Virus record (IMG/VR): IMGVR_UViG_3300009164_000209
Coordinates: 1-32,752 of that record
DNA length: 32,752 bases
Strand: one strand, 5' to 3'
Origin: a virus
The translations under genes were made by a program, and so were the position numbers. Positions 26,901-32,752 of the stretch are shown here, piece by piece. A model generated the notes under the pieces. That model had not been told where the DNA came from and searched no databases. It saw nothing but the letters and a program-made list of their open reading frames with translations. Position 1 is the first letter of the stretch; each line of letters opens with the position of its first letter.

Positions 26901-28318
26901 CAACTGCTAGTAAAACTCTTGCTGCAGGTTCAGTTGTAACTGCTCTTCGTAGAGCGGCATCATATACGACAAATACTTTTGATAATTTTGGTCCAGGTGA
27001 TTCTGGTACATTAACTTTATTTAAAAATAATGTAGCTACAGGTGCAATTACATTTACAGGTTCTTCTGCAAACGGAACATATAGTGATTTAATTGTCAGT
27101 GATAGTAAAGACTATGCGTTAATAACTGGTGCAGCATCAGGTTTTTGGAGAAGTTTTGATTGCCAAGGTTCTGGATCAGTATCACAAGGTTGGAATGAAA
27201 TTTTTATTGCACACTCTGGTGCATCAAATACTTCAACTGTTTCGTGGTTCTATGATAATGCAGCACCAGGTACACCAACATTTGCATCTGCAAGTATAGC
27301 ACCATTATCAGAATCATTTACATATTCAAGCACGATACCACATTATAATAGTTCAACAACATTTAGATTAAGTGTTGCCGTATCTAAACTAAGTGGTAAT
27401 ACATTTCCAGCAAGTAATACATTCTTTACTGGAACTGCTGGTGGTGCATTTTTAGCACCTTCAAGTAATACATATCCTGCAGTGGGTATTACATATCCAT
27501 TAGCACAAAATCTTTATGTTTCAAGTGGTAGTGTAACTGTAAATACATCATCATCTATTACAACAGGATTTGGTTCATCTTCTACTGGACCAAGTGTAAC
27601 AGTAGACAATAGTTATTTAACTGGTTCACAAGTATTTACAACTGCATTAGCAAATACTGTTTTATATAAAACAGGTACCGCTAGTTCAATGGAAGAAACT
27701 ACAATTACATTTGGTTCAACTGTAGGTACTGGTTCTGGATTAGCTGCAAGAATTGTAAATCCAGGTACTACAGATAATCCAACATATACTGCCAGTGCAT
27801 CATTATTTAATAGTCAAAGTGGTACGTTGACTTCAAATTGTGCTACTATTGTTGCTGCTGTTTTAAAACACGATCAAACAAATTATTCATCTGGTTATTT
27901 ACCAGTAGGTCCAAATTTAAGTTCTGGAAGAACAGGTTCTCAATATTTCACGTTTAGATTTATTAGAACATCTGTATCTAAATTCAATATTAAATTTACT
28001 GGAACAATTGCGGGTCTTTGGGTTGCATTACCTGGAAGCACTATTGACTCCACATCATCTTTAAATGGATGGTTAGATATGTCAATTGCATATGCAGGTT
28101 CAGGTATACCTGGCATAAATAGTCCAGGTAATGGAAGTAATGGATGCGCTTTGGGTGGTGTTGTAACTTTAAATTCTGCCGTAACTGCACATAGCAAGAC
28201 ATGCACATTTGGTACAGTTTCAAGTTCTGATACATCAACTAACGAAATATATGTTCGCATTAAACTTACTAGTGGACAAACTGTAACTGCTTTATCCTTA
28301 GAAACTGCGAGTAATTAA
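23984..28318 (+). CDS. Tail fibre with beta-prism-like head, long YAN heptad shaft and unique 550-residue tip
   Basis: A 1444-residue fibre. Residues 1-55 (VIQIKFSEANSAPVTLNVAELAYSYVSNTLFIG, then IIIGGKLY) match the small N-terminal head pattern (P..L..GElay...d.LyiG) by which many fibres attach to the baseplate. Residues 60-470 and about 567-892 are heptad repeats, including three 96-bp superrepeats. Residues 470-566 are the shared beta module (GGTISGDTTITGNLTVSG, then GDNIITLNADL, ENSGIEIERG, FLWIESAGKW). From residue 893 the repeats stop. A unique tip of about 550 residues follows, rich in Ser/Thr/Gly with FGPGDSGTLTLFKNN, FWRSFDCQGSGSVSQGWNEIFIAHSG and a C-terminal TNEIYVRIKLTSGQTVTALSLET. 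It has two or three probable beta domains. This is the best candidate for a receptor-binding tip in the window; no chaperone domain is seen. Confidence 0.85.
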   Translation: MATTENTVIQIKFSEANSAPVTLNVAELAYSYVSNTLFIGNTTNSAIIIGGKLYIDRSNSSYIQANAAFNAANNAANNAVDTWVRSAANSASSYANSAFNAANNATDTWVRNAANSASSYANSSYTFANTVNTYAYSAYAFANTANTYGYGVNDLQNTNITSASSYANGAFTFANTVNTYAYSAYTFANTSNTYGYGVNALQNTNITSASSYANGAFTFANTANGYFYGVNALQNTNITSASSYANGAFTFANTANGYFYGVNALQNTNITSASSYANGAFTFANTANGYFYGVNALQNTNITSASSYANGAFTAANTADQKGVNAGSYANSAYGVANSASSYANGAFASANTVNVYSSNAYSFANTSNSYFYGVNALQNTNITSASSYANGAFAAANTADQKGVSAGSYANGAYGVANSASSYANGAFTAANTADQKGVSAGSYANGAYQFANSAGSYANGAFAAANTKFSSSGGTISGDTTITGNLTVSGNVTYANTITVTLGDNIITLNADLPQASQPSENSGIEIERGAQPNAQFLWIESAGKWSANNGNTLFYIGAESDGSYANSAYLQANSAYLSQNSTGNYANSAYGVANSASSYANGAFTAANTADQKGVSAGSYANGAFGIANSASSYANGAFTAANTADQRAVTSGSYANSAYTQANTATTNAATADQRAVTSGSYANSSFGVANSSSSYANGAFTAANTANTNAISAGSYANSAFALANSAAAGSVDAWARNATNAASSYANSGFVQANTANTNAISAGSYANSAYAFANTINTYSYGVNDLQNTNITSASSYANGAFTAANTANTLAQAAFDIANTAAAGSVDSWARTSVNSASSYANSAFAQANSACTYSQSAGSYANSAFTKANTANTLAQAAYDAANSISLTGNTINLGSNTVGLLVSNAVTLTTTTKVTDGLALLNNVLGKLVPASPTPFPGATSLSISSLTTTYRITNYTQPDNTTTASKTLAAGSVVTALRRAASYTTNTFDNFGPGDSGTLTLFKNNVATGAITFTGSSANGTYSDLIVSDSKDYALITGAASGFWRSFDCQGSGSVSQGWNEIFIAHSGASNTSTVSWFYDNAAPGTPTFASASIAPLSESFTYSSTIPHYNSSTTFRLSVAVSKLSGNTFPASNTFFTGTAGGAFLAPSSNTYPAVGITYPLAQNLYVSSGSVTVNTSSSITTGFGSSSTGPSVTVDNSYLTGSQVFTTALANTVLYKTGTASSMEETTITFGSTVGTGSGLAARIVNPGTTDNPTYTASASLFNSQSGTLTSNCATIVAAVLKHDQTNYSSGYLPVGPNLSSGRTGSQYFTFRFIRTSVSKFNIKFTGTIAGLWVALPGSTIDSTSSLNGWLDMSIAYAGSGIPGINSPGNGSNGCALGGVVTLNSAVTAHSKTCTFGTVSSSDTSTNEIYVRIKLTSGQTVTALSLETASN
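24161..25390 (+). repeat. YANxAx heptad shaft, block 1 of the 1444-residue fibre
   Basis: About 410 codons of 7-residue repeats (SYANGAF, TFANTAN, GYFYGVN, ALQNTNI) with regular 4-residue breaks (TSAS). Units of 32 residues (four heptads plus four residues) or 46 residues (six heptads plus four) are visible. DNA is repetitive at 21 and 96 bp. Confidence 0.82.
24629..24916 (+). repeat. Three tandem 96-bp superrepeats
   Basis: Units at 24629-24724, 24725-24820 and 24821-24916 each encode AF(T)FANTANGYFYGVNALQ followed by NTNITSASSYANG. The first two share long runs of identical DNA; the third differs mostly at synonymous sites. Confidence 0.85.
25681..26659 (+). repeat. YANxAx heptad shaft, block 2 of the 1444-residue fibre
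   Basis: About 325 codons of heptads after the beta module (SYANSAY, GVANSAS, TAANTAD, QRAVTSG, QANTATT and others). They include two VDxWAR segments and two TLAQAA segments. The array ends where the unique tip begins near 26660. Confidence 0.8.
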
Positions 28319-29770
28319 ATGGCTTTTACTGATGCACAAAAAGTTGATCTATTATATAAAAAATTATTTGGTGTTGCTAAAACTGAAACTAGCACAAATA
28401 AAGGTGTTAGTAATGAATCAATTGCAAGTCCATTAATTAATCGTGCAGATAAAATATGGAAAAGTGCTTCTAGTATTCCCGCAACTGCTGCGGCTGTTGC
28501 AAACATTGTTCAATCATATCAAACAACTGCTTCAGTTCAATGTACCGCAGATACTACATCAACACCAATTAGTAGTGTATATCCTACTTGGAAAACAAAT
28601 TTAACTGATTGGATTCCACCTGAATTTGGTTCAACGTATTTTGTAAAAGTTTATGTAGATAATTCTGGTGCTTCAAATCCTGCATCAACTGGAACTCAAA
28701 TATTTGATTCTGGTTCTGGTGGTGTTGGTGAATGGTGGTTTGATTATCAAGCAGGTGTTTTAAATTTTGTAGGTAGTTCTGCGATACCTGCATCACTAAC
28801 TTCCAGCAAAGTAATTTTTATTGCAGGTTATAGATATATTGGTGAATTTGGTTATAATGTTGATGGTTCATTTGCACAAGCAAATTCATCTTACATACAA
28901 GCCAATGCGGCATTTACTTTTGCCAATACTGCTAATGGGTATTTTTATGGTGTAAATGCTCAACAAAATACAAACATAACATCCGCAAGTTCTTATGCCA
29001 ATGGTGCCTTTGCTGCGGCAAATACTAAATTTAATTCTTCTGGTGGTACGATATCTGGTGATACCACAATTACGGGGAATTTAACTGTTTCAGGAAATGT
29101 AGTATACGCAAATACTATAACAGTTAATCTTGGCGATAACATAATAACTTTAAATGCAGACTTAGGTCAATCAGGAACACCAACAGAAAATTCTGGTATT
29201 GAGATTGAACGTGGTATACAACCTAATGCACAATTTTTATGGATTGAATCTGCTGGTAAATGGTCTGCAAATAATGGAAACACTTCATTCTATATTGGTT
29301 CTGAGTCCGATGGTTCATATGCTAATAGTGCATATCAAGCAGCAAACAGTGCTGGATCATATGCTAACAGTGCATACAATGCCGCTAATAATGCAACCGA
29401 TACATGGGTAAGAACCGCAGCAAATAGTGCATCTAGTTATGCGAATGGTGCGTTCAATCAAGCTAATACTGCAAATACTTTAGCACAAGCTGCATATGAT
29501 AAAGCAAATACAGGTGGTGGTGGCAGTGGAAATTCATTCAGTGTTATTGCTACTACCCCAGGTAGTGGTTATTCAAATATTATTGCAACTGCAGCCGATT
29601 CAGTATTAACAATAACTGGTGAAAGTGGTATTGTAGTTGGACTTGATCCTACAACCAATAAAATAGTTATTGGTAATATGTATGTTGGTGCTCAAGATAT
29701 CACTTTAGATTATGGAACATTAGACTATTTTACTGATGCAATTAGGTATGACTATGGATTTGTTTCATAA
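28319..29770 (+). CDS. Short tail fibre / fibre connector with conserved 180-residue head
   Basis: A 483-residue fibre. Its N-terminal domain (1-183: MAFTDAQKVDLLYKKLFGVAKTE, then ADKIWKSASSIPATAAAVANIVQ and IPPEFGSTYFVKVYVDNSG, EWWFDYQAGVLNFVG, IFIAGYRYIGEFG) is non-repetitive. It looks like the conserved, probably baseplate-binding head found in related marine phages. Residues 184-236 and 333-398 are YAN heptads around one beta module (237-332) nearly identical in protein to that of the preceding fibre. A GGGGSGN linker leads to a short C-terminal domain (SVIATTPGSGYSNIIATAADSVLTITGESG) ending in DYGTLDYFTDAIRYDYGFVS. The ATG directly follows the TAA of the 1444-residue fibre with no gap and in the same frame. 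It is probably a short fibre or a joint between longer ones. Confidence 0.82.
   Translation: MAFTDAQKVDLLYKKLFGVAKTETSTNKGVSNESIASPLINRADKIWKSASSIPATAAAVANIVQSYQTTASVQCTADTTSTPISSVYPTWKTNLTDWIPPEFGSTYFVKVYVDNSGASNPASTGTQIFDSGSGGVGEWWFDYQAGVLNFVGSSAIPASLTSSKVIFIAGYRYIGEFGYNVDGSFAQANSSYIQANAAFTFANTANGYFYGVNAQQNTNITSASSYANGAFAAANTKFNSSGGTISGDTTITGNLTVSGNVVYANTITVNLGDNIITLNADLGQSGTPTENSGIEIERGIQPNAQFLWIESAGKWSANNGNTSFYIGSESDGSYANSAYQAANSAGSYANSAYNAANNATDTWVRTAANSASSYANGAFNQANTANTLAQAAYDKANTGGGGSGNSFSVIATTPGSGYSNIIATAADSVLTITGESGIVVGLDPTTNKIVIGNMYVGAQDITLDYGTLDYFTDAIRYDYGFVS
28868..29514 (+). repeat. YAN heptads and beta module shared with the 1444-residue fibre
   Basis: Heptads at 28868-29026 and 29315-29514 flank a beta module at 29027-29314. 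The module protein is very close to the copy at 25391-25680, but the DNA differs at many third codon positions. Confidence 0.8.
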
Positions 29771-29774
29771 ATAC
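29766..29774 (+). promoter_or_regulatory. Candidate T4-like late promoter (CATAAATAC) before the 909-residue fibre
   Basis: CATAAATACAAT overlaps the stop codon of the 483-residue fibre and is close to the T4 late consensus TATAAATAC. With T4 spacing, transcription would start near 29779, leaving a 17-base leader with GAGA at 29787-29790 before the ATG at 29796. It is the most convincing of the four candidates. Confidence 0.42.
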
Positions 29775-29795
29775 AATAAACTAAGCGAGATATAA

Positions 29796-32525
29796 ATGTC
29801 AATAAGAGTTCAATTTAGAAGAGGTAATACAGCACAAACATCGACCTTCACGGGTGCGTATGCTGAAGCTACAATAGATGTTACCAAACATACTATAGTT
29901 GTTCACGATGGTTCTACTCAAGGTGGTTTTCCTCTTGCTCTTGAATCTTCATTAGGTGTAACAACATCCAATGCTTCTGCTGCTTCATCATATGCTAATA
30001 GTTCTTATCTACAAGCCAACAGTGCCTATTTAAGTCAAAACTCTACAGGTAATTATGCCAATAGTGCTTATCTTCATGCCAATGCATCTTATCTAAGTCA
30101 AAATACAACTGGCGATTATGCCAATAGTGCATTTACTAAAGCAAATACTGCAACTACTGCCGCAGCAACTGCAGACCAACGTGCCGTTACATCTGGCGAT
30201 TATGCCAACAGTGCCTATCTACACGCAAATAGTTCTTACTTAAGTCAAAATGCAACAGGTATATTTGCTAATGGTGCATATCAATATGCCAATAGTGCAG
30301 GGTCTTATGCTAACAGTGCATTTGTTGCTGCCAATACCGCAGATCAAAGAGCAGTAACATCTGGTTCATATGCCAACTCTGCATTTTTAGTTGCTAATAG
30401 TGTAAATAATTTTACGCAGATTGGTACTGCCAACAGTGCAAGTTCATATGCTAATAGTGCTTATCTTCATGCAAATGCTTCTTATCTAAGTCAAAATAGT
30501 TCTGGTCAATATGCTAATGCTGCATATGGTGTTGCTAATAGTGCATCTAGTTATGCTAACAGTGCATTTTTAGTTGCCAATGCAGTATATAATTATGTTC
30601 AAATTGGTACTGCTAATAGTGCTTCATCATATGCAAATAGTGGATATCAAGCAGCAAATAGTGCAGGGTCATATTCTAATAGTGCATTTGTTGCCGCCAA
30701 TACTGCCGATCAGAGAGCAGTAACATCTGGTTCATATGCTAACAGTGCATTTTTAGTTGCCAATGCAGTATATAATTATGTTCAAATTGGTACTGCTAAT
30801 AGTGCCTCATCATATGCTAACTCTGCATATCAAACTGCTAACAGCGCTGCCTCATATGCAAATACAGGATTACAGTTTGCTAATAGTGCAGGTAGTTATG
30901 CAAATACAGGATTACAGTTTGCTAATAGTGCAGGTAGTTATGCTAATACAGGATTACAATTTGCAAATAGTGCCGGTTCATATGCTAACTCTGCATTTAC
31001 AAAAGCAAATAATGCACTTGCAAATGCAACAGGAACATTTAGTGGTGATTTAACTATTACAGGTAACTTAATTGTTCAAGGTAATACTGTAACTGTTAAT
31101 GTAAATACTTTAGCCGTTGAAGATTCAATGATACAATTAGCTAAAGATAATTTATTGGATACAGTTGATATTGGTTTTGTTGGACATTATGATGCAAATA
31201 ATTGGCATACTGGTCTTATTAGACATGCTTCAGATGACACTTACTATTTGTTTGAAAAATATCCACTGGATCCAACTACAAATACAATTGATATTGCAAA
31301 TAATCAATTTACTATTGCAACACTTAAAGCAAATTTAACATCTGATGTAGTATCAATTCGTGGATATGATCCTATTAGTCATACTAATACTGCATTTACT
31401 GCTGCAAATACTGCCGATCAGAGAGCAGTAACATCTGGTTCATATGCTAACAGCGCTTATCTACAAGCTAACAGTTCTTATCTAAGTCAAAACTCTACAG
31501 GTAACTATGCAAATAGTGCCTATTTACATGCCAATGCTTCTTATCTGAGTCAAAACTCTACAGGTATATTTGCAAATGGTGCTTATCAATATGCCAATAG
31601 TGCAGGGTCTTATGCTAATGGCGCATTTACTGCTGCGAATACCGCAGATCAACGTGCCGTTACTTCTGGTTCATATGCTAATAGTGCTTATGGCACTGCT
31701 AATAGTGCATCTAGTTATGCTAATGGTGCATTTACTGCCGCTAATACTGCAGACCAAAGAGCAGTAACATCTGGTTCATACGCAAATAGTGCATTTTTAG
31801 TTGCTAACAGTTCATATAATTTTACTCAAATTGGTACTGCTAACAGCGCTTCATCATATGCTAACAGTGCATATCAAGCGGCAAATAGTGCAGGTTCATA
31901 TGCTAATAGTGGATATACACAAGCCAATACTGCAACCACTAATGCTGCTACTGCAGACCAAAGAGCCGTAACATCAGGTTCTTATGCTAACAGTGCTTAT
32001 ACTCAATCAAATACCGCAACTACTAATGCTGCTACCGCAGATCAAAGAGCAGTAACATCAGGTTCATATGCTAACAGTGCTTACGGTACTGCTAATAGTG
32101 CTTCTAGTTATGCTAATGGTGCCTTTACTACTGCTAATACAAAATTTGCATCTGCTGGTGGTACAATATCAGGTGATGTTGCAGTTACAGGTATAATAAC
32201 TGTAAATACAAATTCGATAATAGAAACAACTAGTATAACAACATCTACAACTTCACAAATTACTCTTGATTCTTTTGCAACAGCAACTTATCGTTCGGCT
32301 AAATACTTAATTCAAATGACTAGTGGTTCTGCATATCATATGATTGAATTAAGTTTGATCCATGATGGAACAACTGTTTACTTAACACAATATGGAGAAG
32401 TAAAAACTGGCGCTTCATTAGGAACTTTTGATGCAACAATATCTACAGGTACATTGAGTATTTTATTTACTCCAACCAATGCTGTAACTACTGCAAAAGT
32501 TTTTCAAATAACTATTAAAGTATAA
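29796..32525 (+). CDS. Tail fibre with Mtd-like N-terminal head, YAN heptad shaft and beta tip
   Basis: A 909-residue fibre. Residues 1-52 (VQFRRGNTAQTSTFTGAYAEATIDVTK, then HTIVVHDGSTQGGFPLALES) closely match the N-terminal beta-prism of the Bordetella phage major tropism determinant, which anchors that protein to the phage. Residues 64-410 and 529-782 are YAN heptads, including three 42-bp tandem units. A globular insertion at about 415-526 starts like the shared module (FSGDLTITGNLIVQGN) but continues with ILAKDN-like, DIGFVGHYDANNWHTGLIRH and YYLFEKYPLDP segments, typical of fibre domains in marine myophages. After a last GGTISGDVAVTG motif, residues 800-909 form a beta tip (TTSQITLDSFATATYRSAKY, IELSLIHDGTTVYLTQYGE, TLSILFTPTNA). 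No C-type lectin fold and no reverse transcriptase are seen, so a tropism-switching role is not supported here. Confidence 0.87.
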   Translation: MSIRVQFRRGNTAQTSTFTGAYAEATIDVTKHTIVVHDGSTQGGFPLALESSLGVTTSNASAASSYANSSYLQANSAYLSQNSTGNYANSAYLHANASYLSQNTTGDYANSAFTKANTATTAAATADQRAVTSGDYANSAYLHANSSYLSQNATGIFANGAYQYANSAGSYANSAFVAANTADQRAVTSGSYANSAFLVANSVNNFTQIGTANSASSYANSAYLHANASYLSQNSSGQYANAAYGVANSASSYANSAFLVANAVYNYVQIGTANSASSYANSGYQAANSAGSYSNSAFVAANTADQRAVTSGSYANSAFLVANAVYNYVQIGTANSASSYANSAYQTANSAASYANTGLQFANSAGSYANTGLQFANSAGSYANTGLQFANSAGSYANSAFTKANNALANATGTFSGDLTITGNLIVQGNTVTVNVNTLAVEDSMIQLAKDNLLDTVDIGFVGHYDANNWHTGLIRHASDDTYYLFEKYPLDPTTNTIDIANNQFTIATLKANLTSDVVSIRGYDPISHTNTAFTAANTADQRAVTSGSYANSAYLQANSSYLSQNSTGNYANSAYLHANASYLSQNSTGIFANGAYQYANSAGSYANGAFTAANTADQRAVTSGSYANSAYGTANSASSYANGAFTAANTADQRAVTSGSYANSAFLVANSSYNFTQIGTANSASSYANSAYQAANSAGSYANSGYTQANTATTNAATADQRAVTSGSYANSAYTQSNTATTNAATADQRAVTSGSYANSAYGTANSASSYANGAFTTANTKFASAGGTISGDVAVTGIITVNTNSIIETTSITTSTTSQITLDSFATATYRSAKYLIQMTSGSAYHMIELSLIHDGTTVYLTQYGEVKTGASLGTFDATISTGTLSILFTPTNAVTTAKVFQITIKV
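29985..32141 (+). repeat. YANxAx heptad shaft of the 909-residue fibre
   Basis: Two blocks (29985-31025 and 31380-32141) of 7-residue repeats, with recurring longer cassettes such as SYANSAYLHANASYLSQNS, FANGAYQYANSAG, TAANTADQRAVTSG and FLVANAVYNYVQIGTANSAS. The same cassettes recur in the other fibres in different orders. Confidence 0.82.
30858..30983 (+). repeat. Three 42-bp tandem units, two of them identical
   Basis: Units at 30858-30899 and 30900-30941 read as identical 42-base copies; the third (30942-30983) has a few changes. Each encodes ANTGLQFANSAGSY, that is two heptads. This indicates recent in-frame expansion. Confidence 0.9.
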
Positions 32526-32539
32526 CAAAAGAAAGAGTT

Positions 32540-32558
32540 AAGGGGACAATGAACCTTG
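32540..32558 (+). promoter_or_regulatory. Ribosome binding site and TTG start of the collagen-like gene
   Basis: AAGGGG at 32540-32545 lies 10 bases before TTG at 32556. An ATG at 32549 is nearer but opens only a six-codon frame ending at TAG 32567-32569. The TTG context (ACAAT, then CTTGGC) resembles that of the TTG-start gene at 23422. Confidence 0.6.
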
Positions 32559-32752
32559 GCAACAAATAGTAATTTTACAGTAAAGAATGGGTTATCTGTT
32601 GGCACAACAGAAATTATCAATTCATCTGGAATTTGGGCTGGTCCATCAACCAATATAGTTGGTCCTCAAGGTTATGCTGGTAATGCTGGTTCTACTGGCG
32701 TTCCTGGTGTTGCTGGTGTTCAAGGTATTCAAGGCGCTCAAGGTGCTCAAGG
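32556..32752 (+). CDS. Collagen-like tail fibre or adhesin (3' partial, TTG start)
   Basis: Only the first 65 codons are present; the gene runs off the window. The start (MATNSNFTVKNGLSVGTTEIINSSGIWAG) has the FtVKNGLsvg...vi...G.w pattern that begins many fibre proteins of marine T4-like phages. From residue 36 it changes to strict Gly-X-Y triplets (GPQGYAGNAGSTGVPGVAG, then GVQGIQGAQGAQ), ten in a row to the edge, predicted to form a collagen-like triple helix. TTG is preferred because the only nearby ATG is closed after six codons and the reading frame from TTG is open to the end. By position it is the fifth fibre-type gene of the cassette. Confidence 0.75.
   Translation, partial: MATNSNFTVKNGLSVGTTEIINSSGIWAGPSTNIVGPQGYAGNAGSTGVPGVAGVQGIQGAQGAQ

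Noticed and set aside
29796-32525. Diversity-generating retroelement target, suggested by the Mtd-like head
   Set aside because: No C-type lectin domain, no variable/template repeat pair with adenine-specific differences, and no reverse transcriptase are visible in the window.
1-32752. Recoded stop codons or alternative genetic code
   Set aside because: No gene ends in TGA (17 end in TAA, 2 in TAG), but tryptophan is encoded normally by TGG and there is no in-frame TGA within genes. AT richness is enough to explain the stop usage.

Overview
This window is a strongly AT-rich, completely forward-strand, tightly packed block of virion structural genes from a T4-like (contractile-tailed) bacteriophage. 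The phage appears to be of the marine T4-like type found with SAR11, methylotroph or picocyanobacterial hosts. This rests on the gene set and order (tube cap, gp53, gp27-like hub, gp5-like spike parts, gp25, gp6, a gp7-position protein, gp8, a DUF4815-type giant protein, then several repeat-rich fibres), on the fibre architectures, and on the extreme AT richness. The host cannot be decided from this sequence. No tRNA, replication, integration, lysis or host-metabolism gene is visible. The longest gaps between genes are about 30 bases, so there is no unexplained non-coding stretch.

Region 1 (1-6297) is the baseplate hub and tail tip. It holds a 5'-truncated gp48/gp54-like tube cap, wedge protein gp53, a gp27-like hub ring protein, a separate small OB-fold protein (gp5 N-terminal domain), an unrecognised helical protein with a long hydrophobic stretch, a separate beta-helical spike with an HxH tip, and an unrecognised 278-residue protein. 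The T4 central spike gp5 is therefore broken into separate genes here. No lysozyme domain is seen in the window.

Region 2 (6317-19395) is the baseplate wedge: gp25, gp6, a 932-residue protein at the gp7 position, gp8, a 2073-residue DUF4815-like protein, and a 76-residue coiled-coil protein. A glycine-rich beta module (GxGY type) recurs in four of these consecutive genes.

Region 3 (19399-32752) is a receptor-recognition cassette. It has a 1335-residue fibre with 12- and 34-residue repeats and a C-terminal S74 self-cleaving chaperone, and two small structural proteins. Three more repeat-rich fibres follow (1444, 483 and 909 residues), and then the start of a collagen-like fibre that runs off the window. 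The fibres carry different N-terminal attachment heads and mostly different C-terminal tips. They share the same shaft: heptad repeats of the YANxAx type, interrupted by a recurring globular beta module. This suggests a multi-fibre adsorption apparatus that evolves by exchanging modules and changing repeat number.

Expression signals are sparse. T4-late-promoter-like ATAAATA motifs sit at four gene junctions. Two genes appear to start with TTG behind good ribosome binding sites. Several genes are coupled by TAATG or TAAATG junctions.
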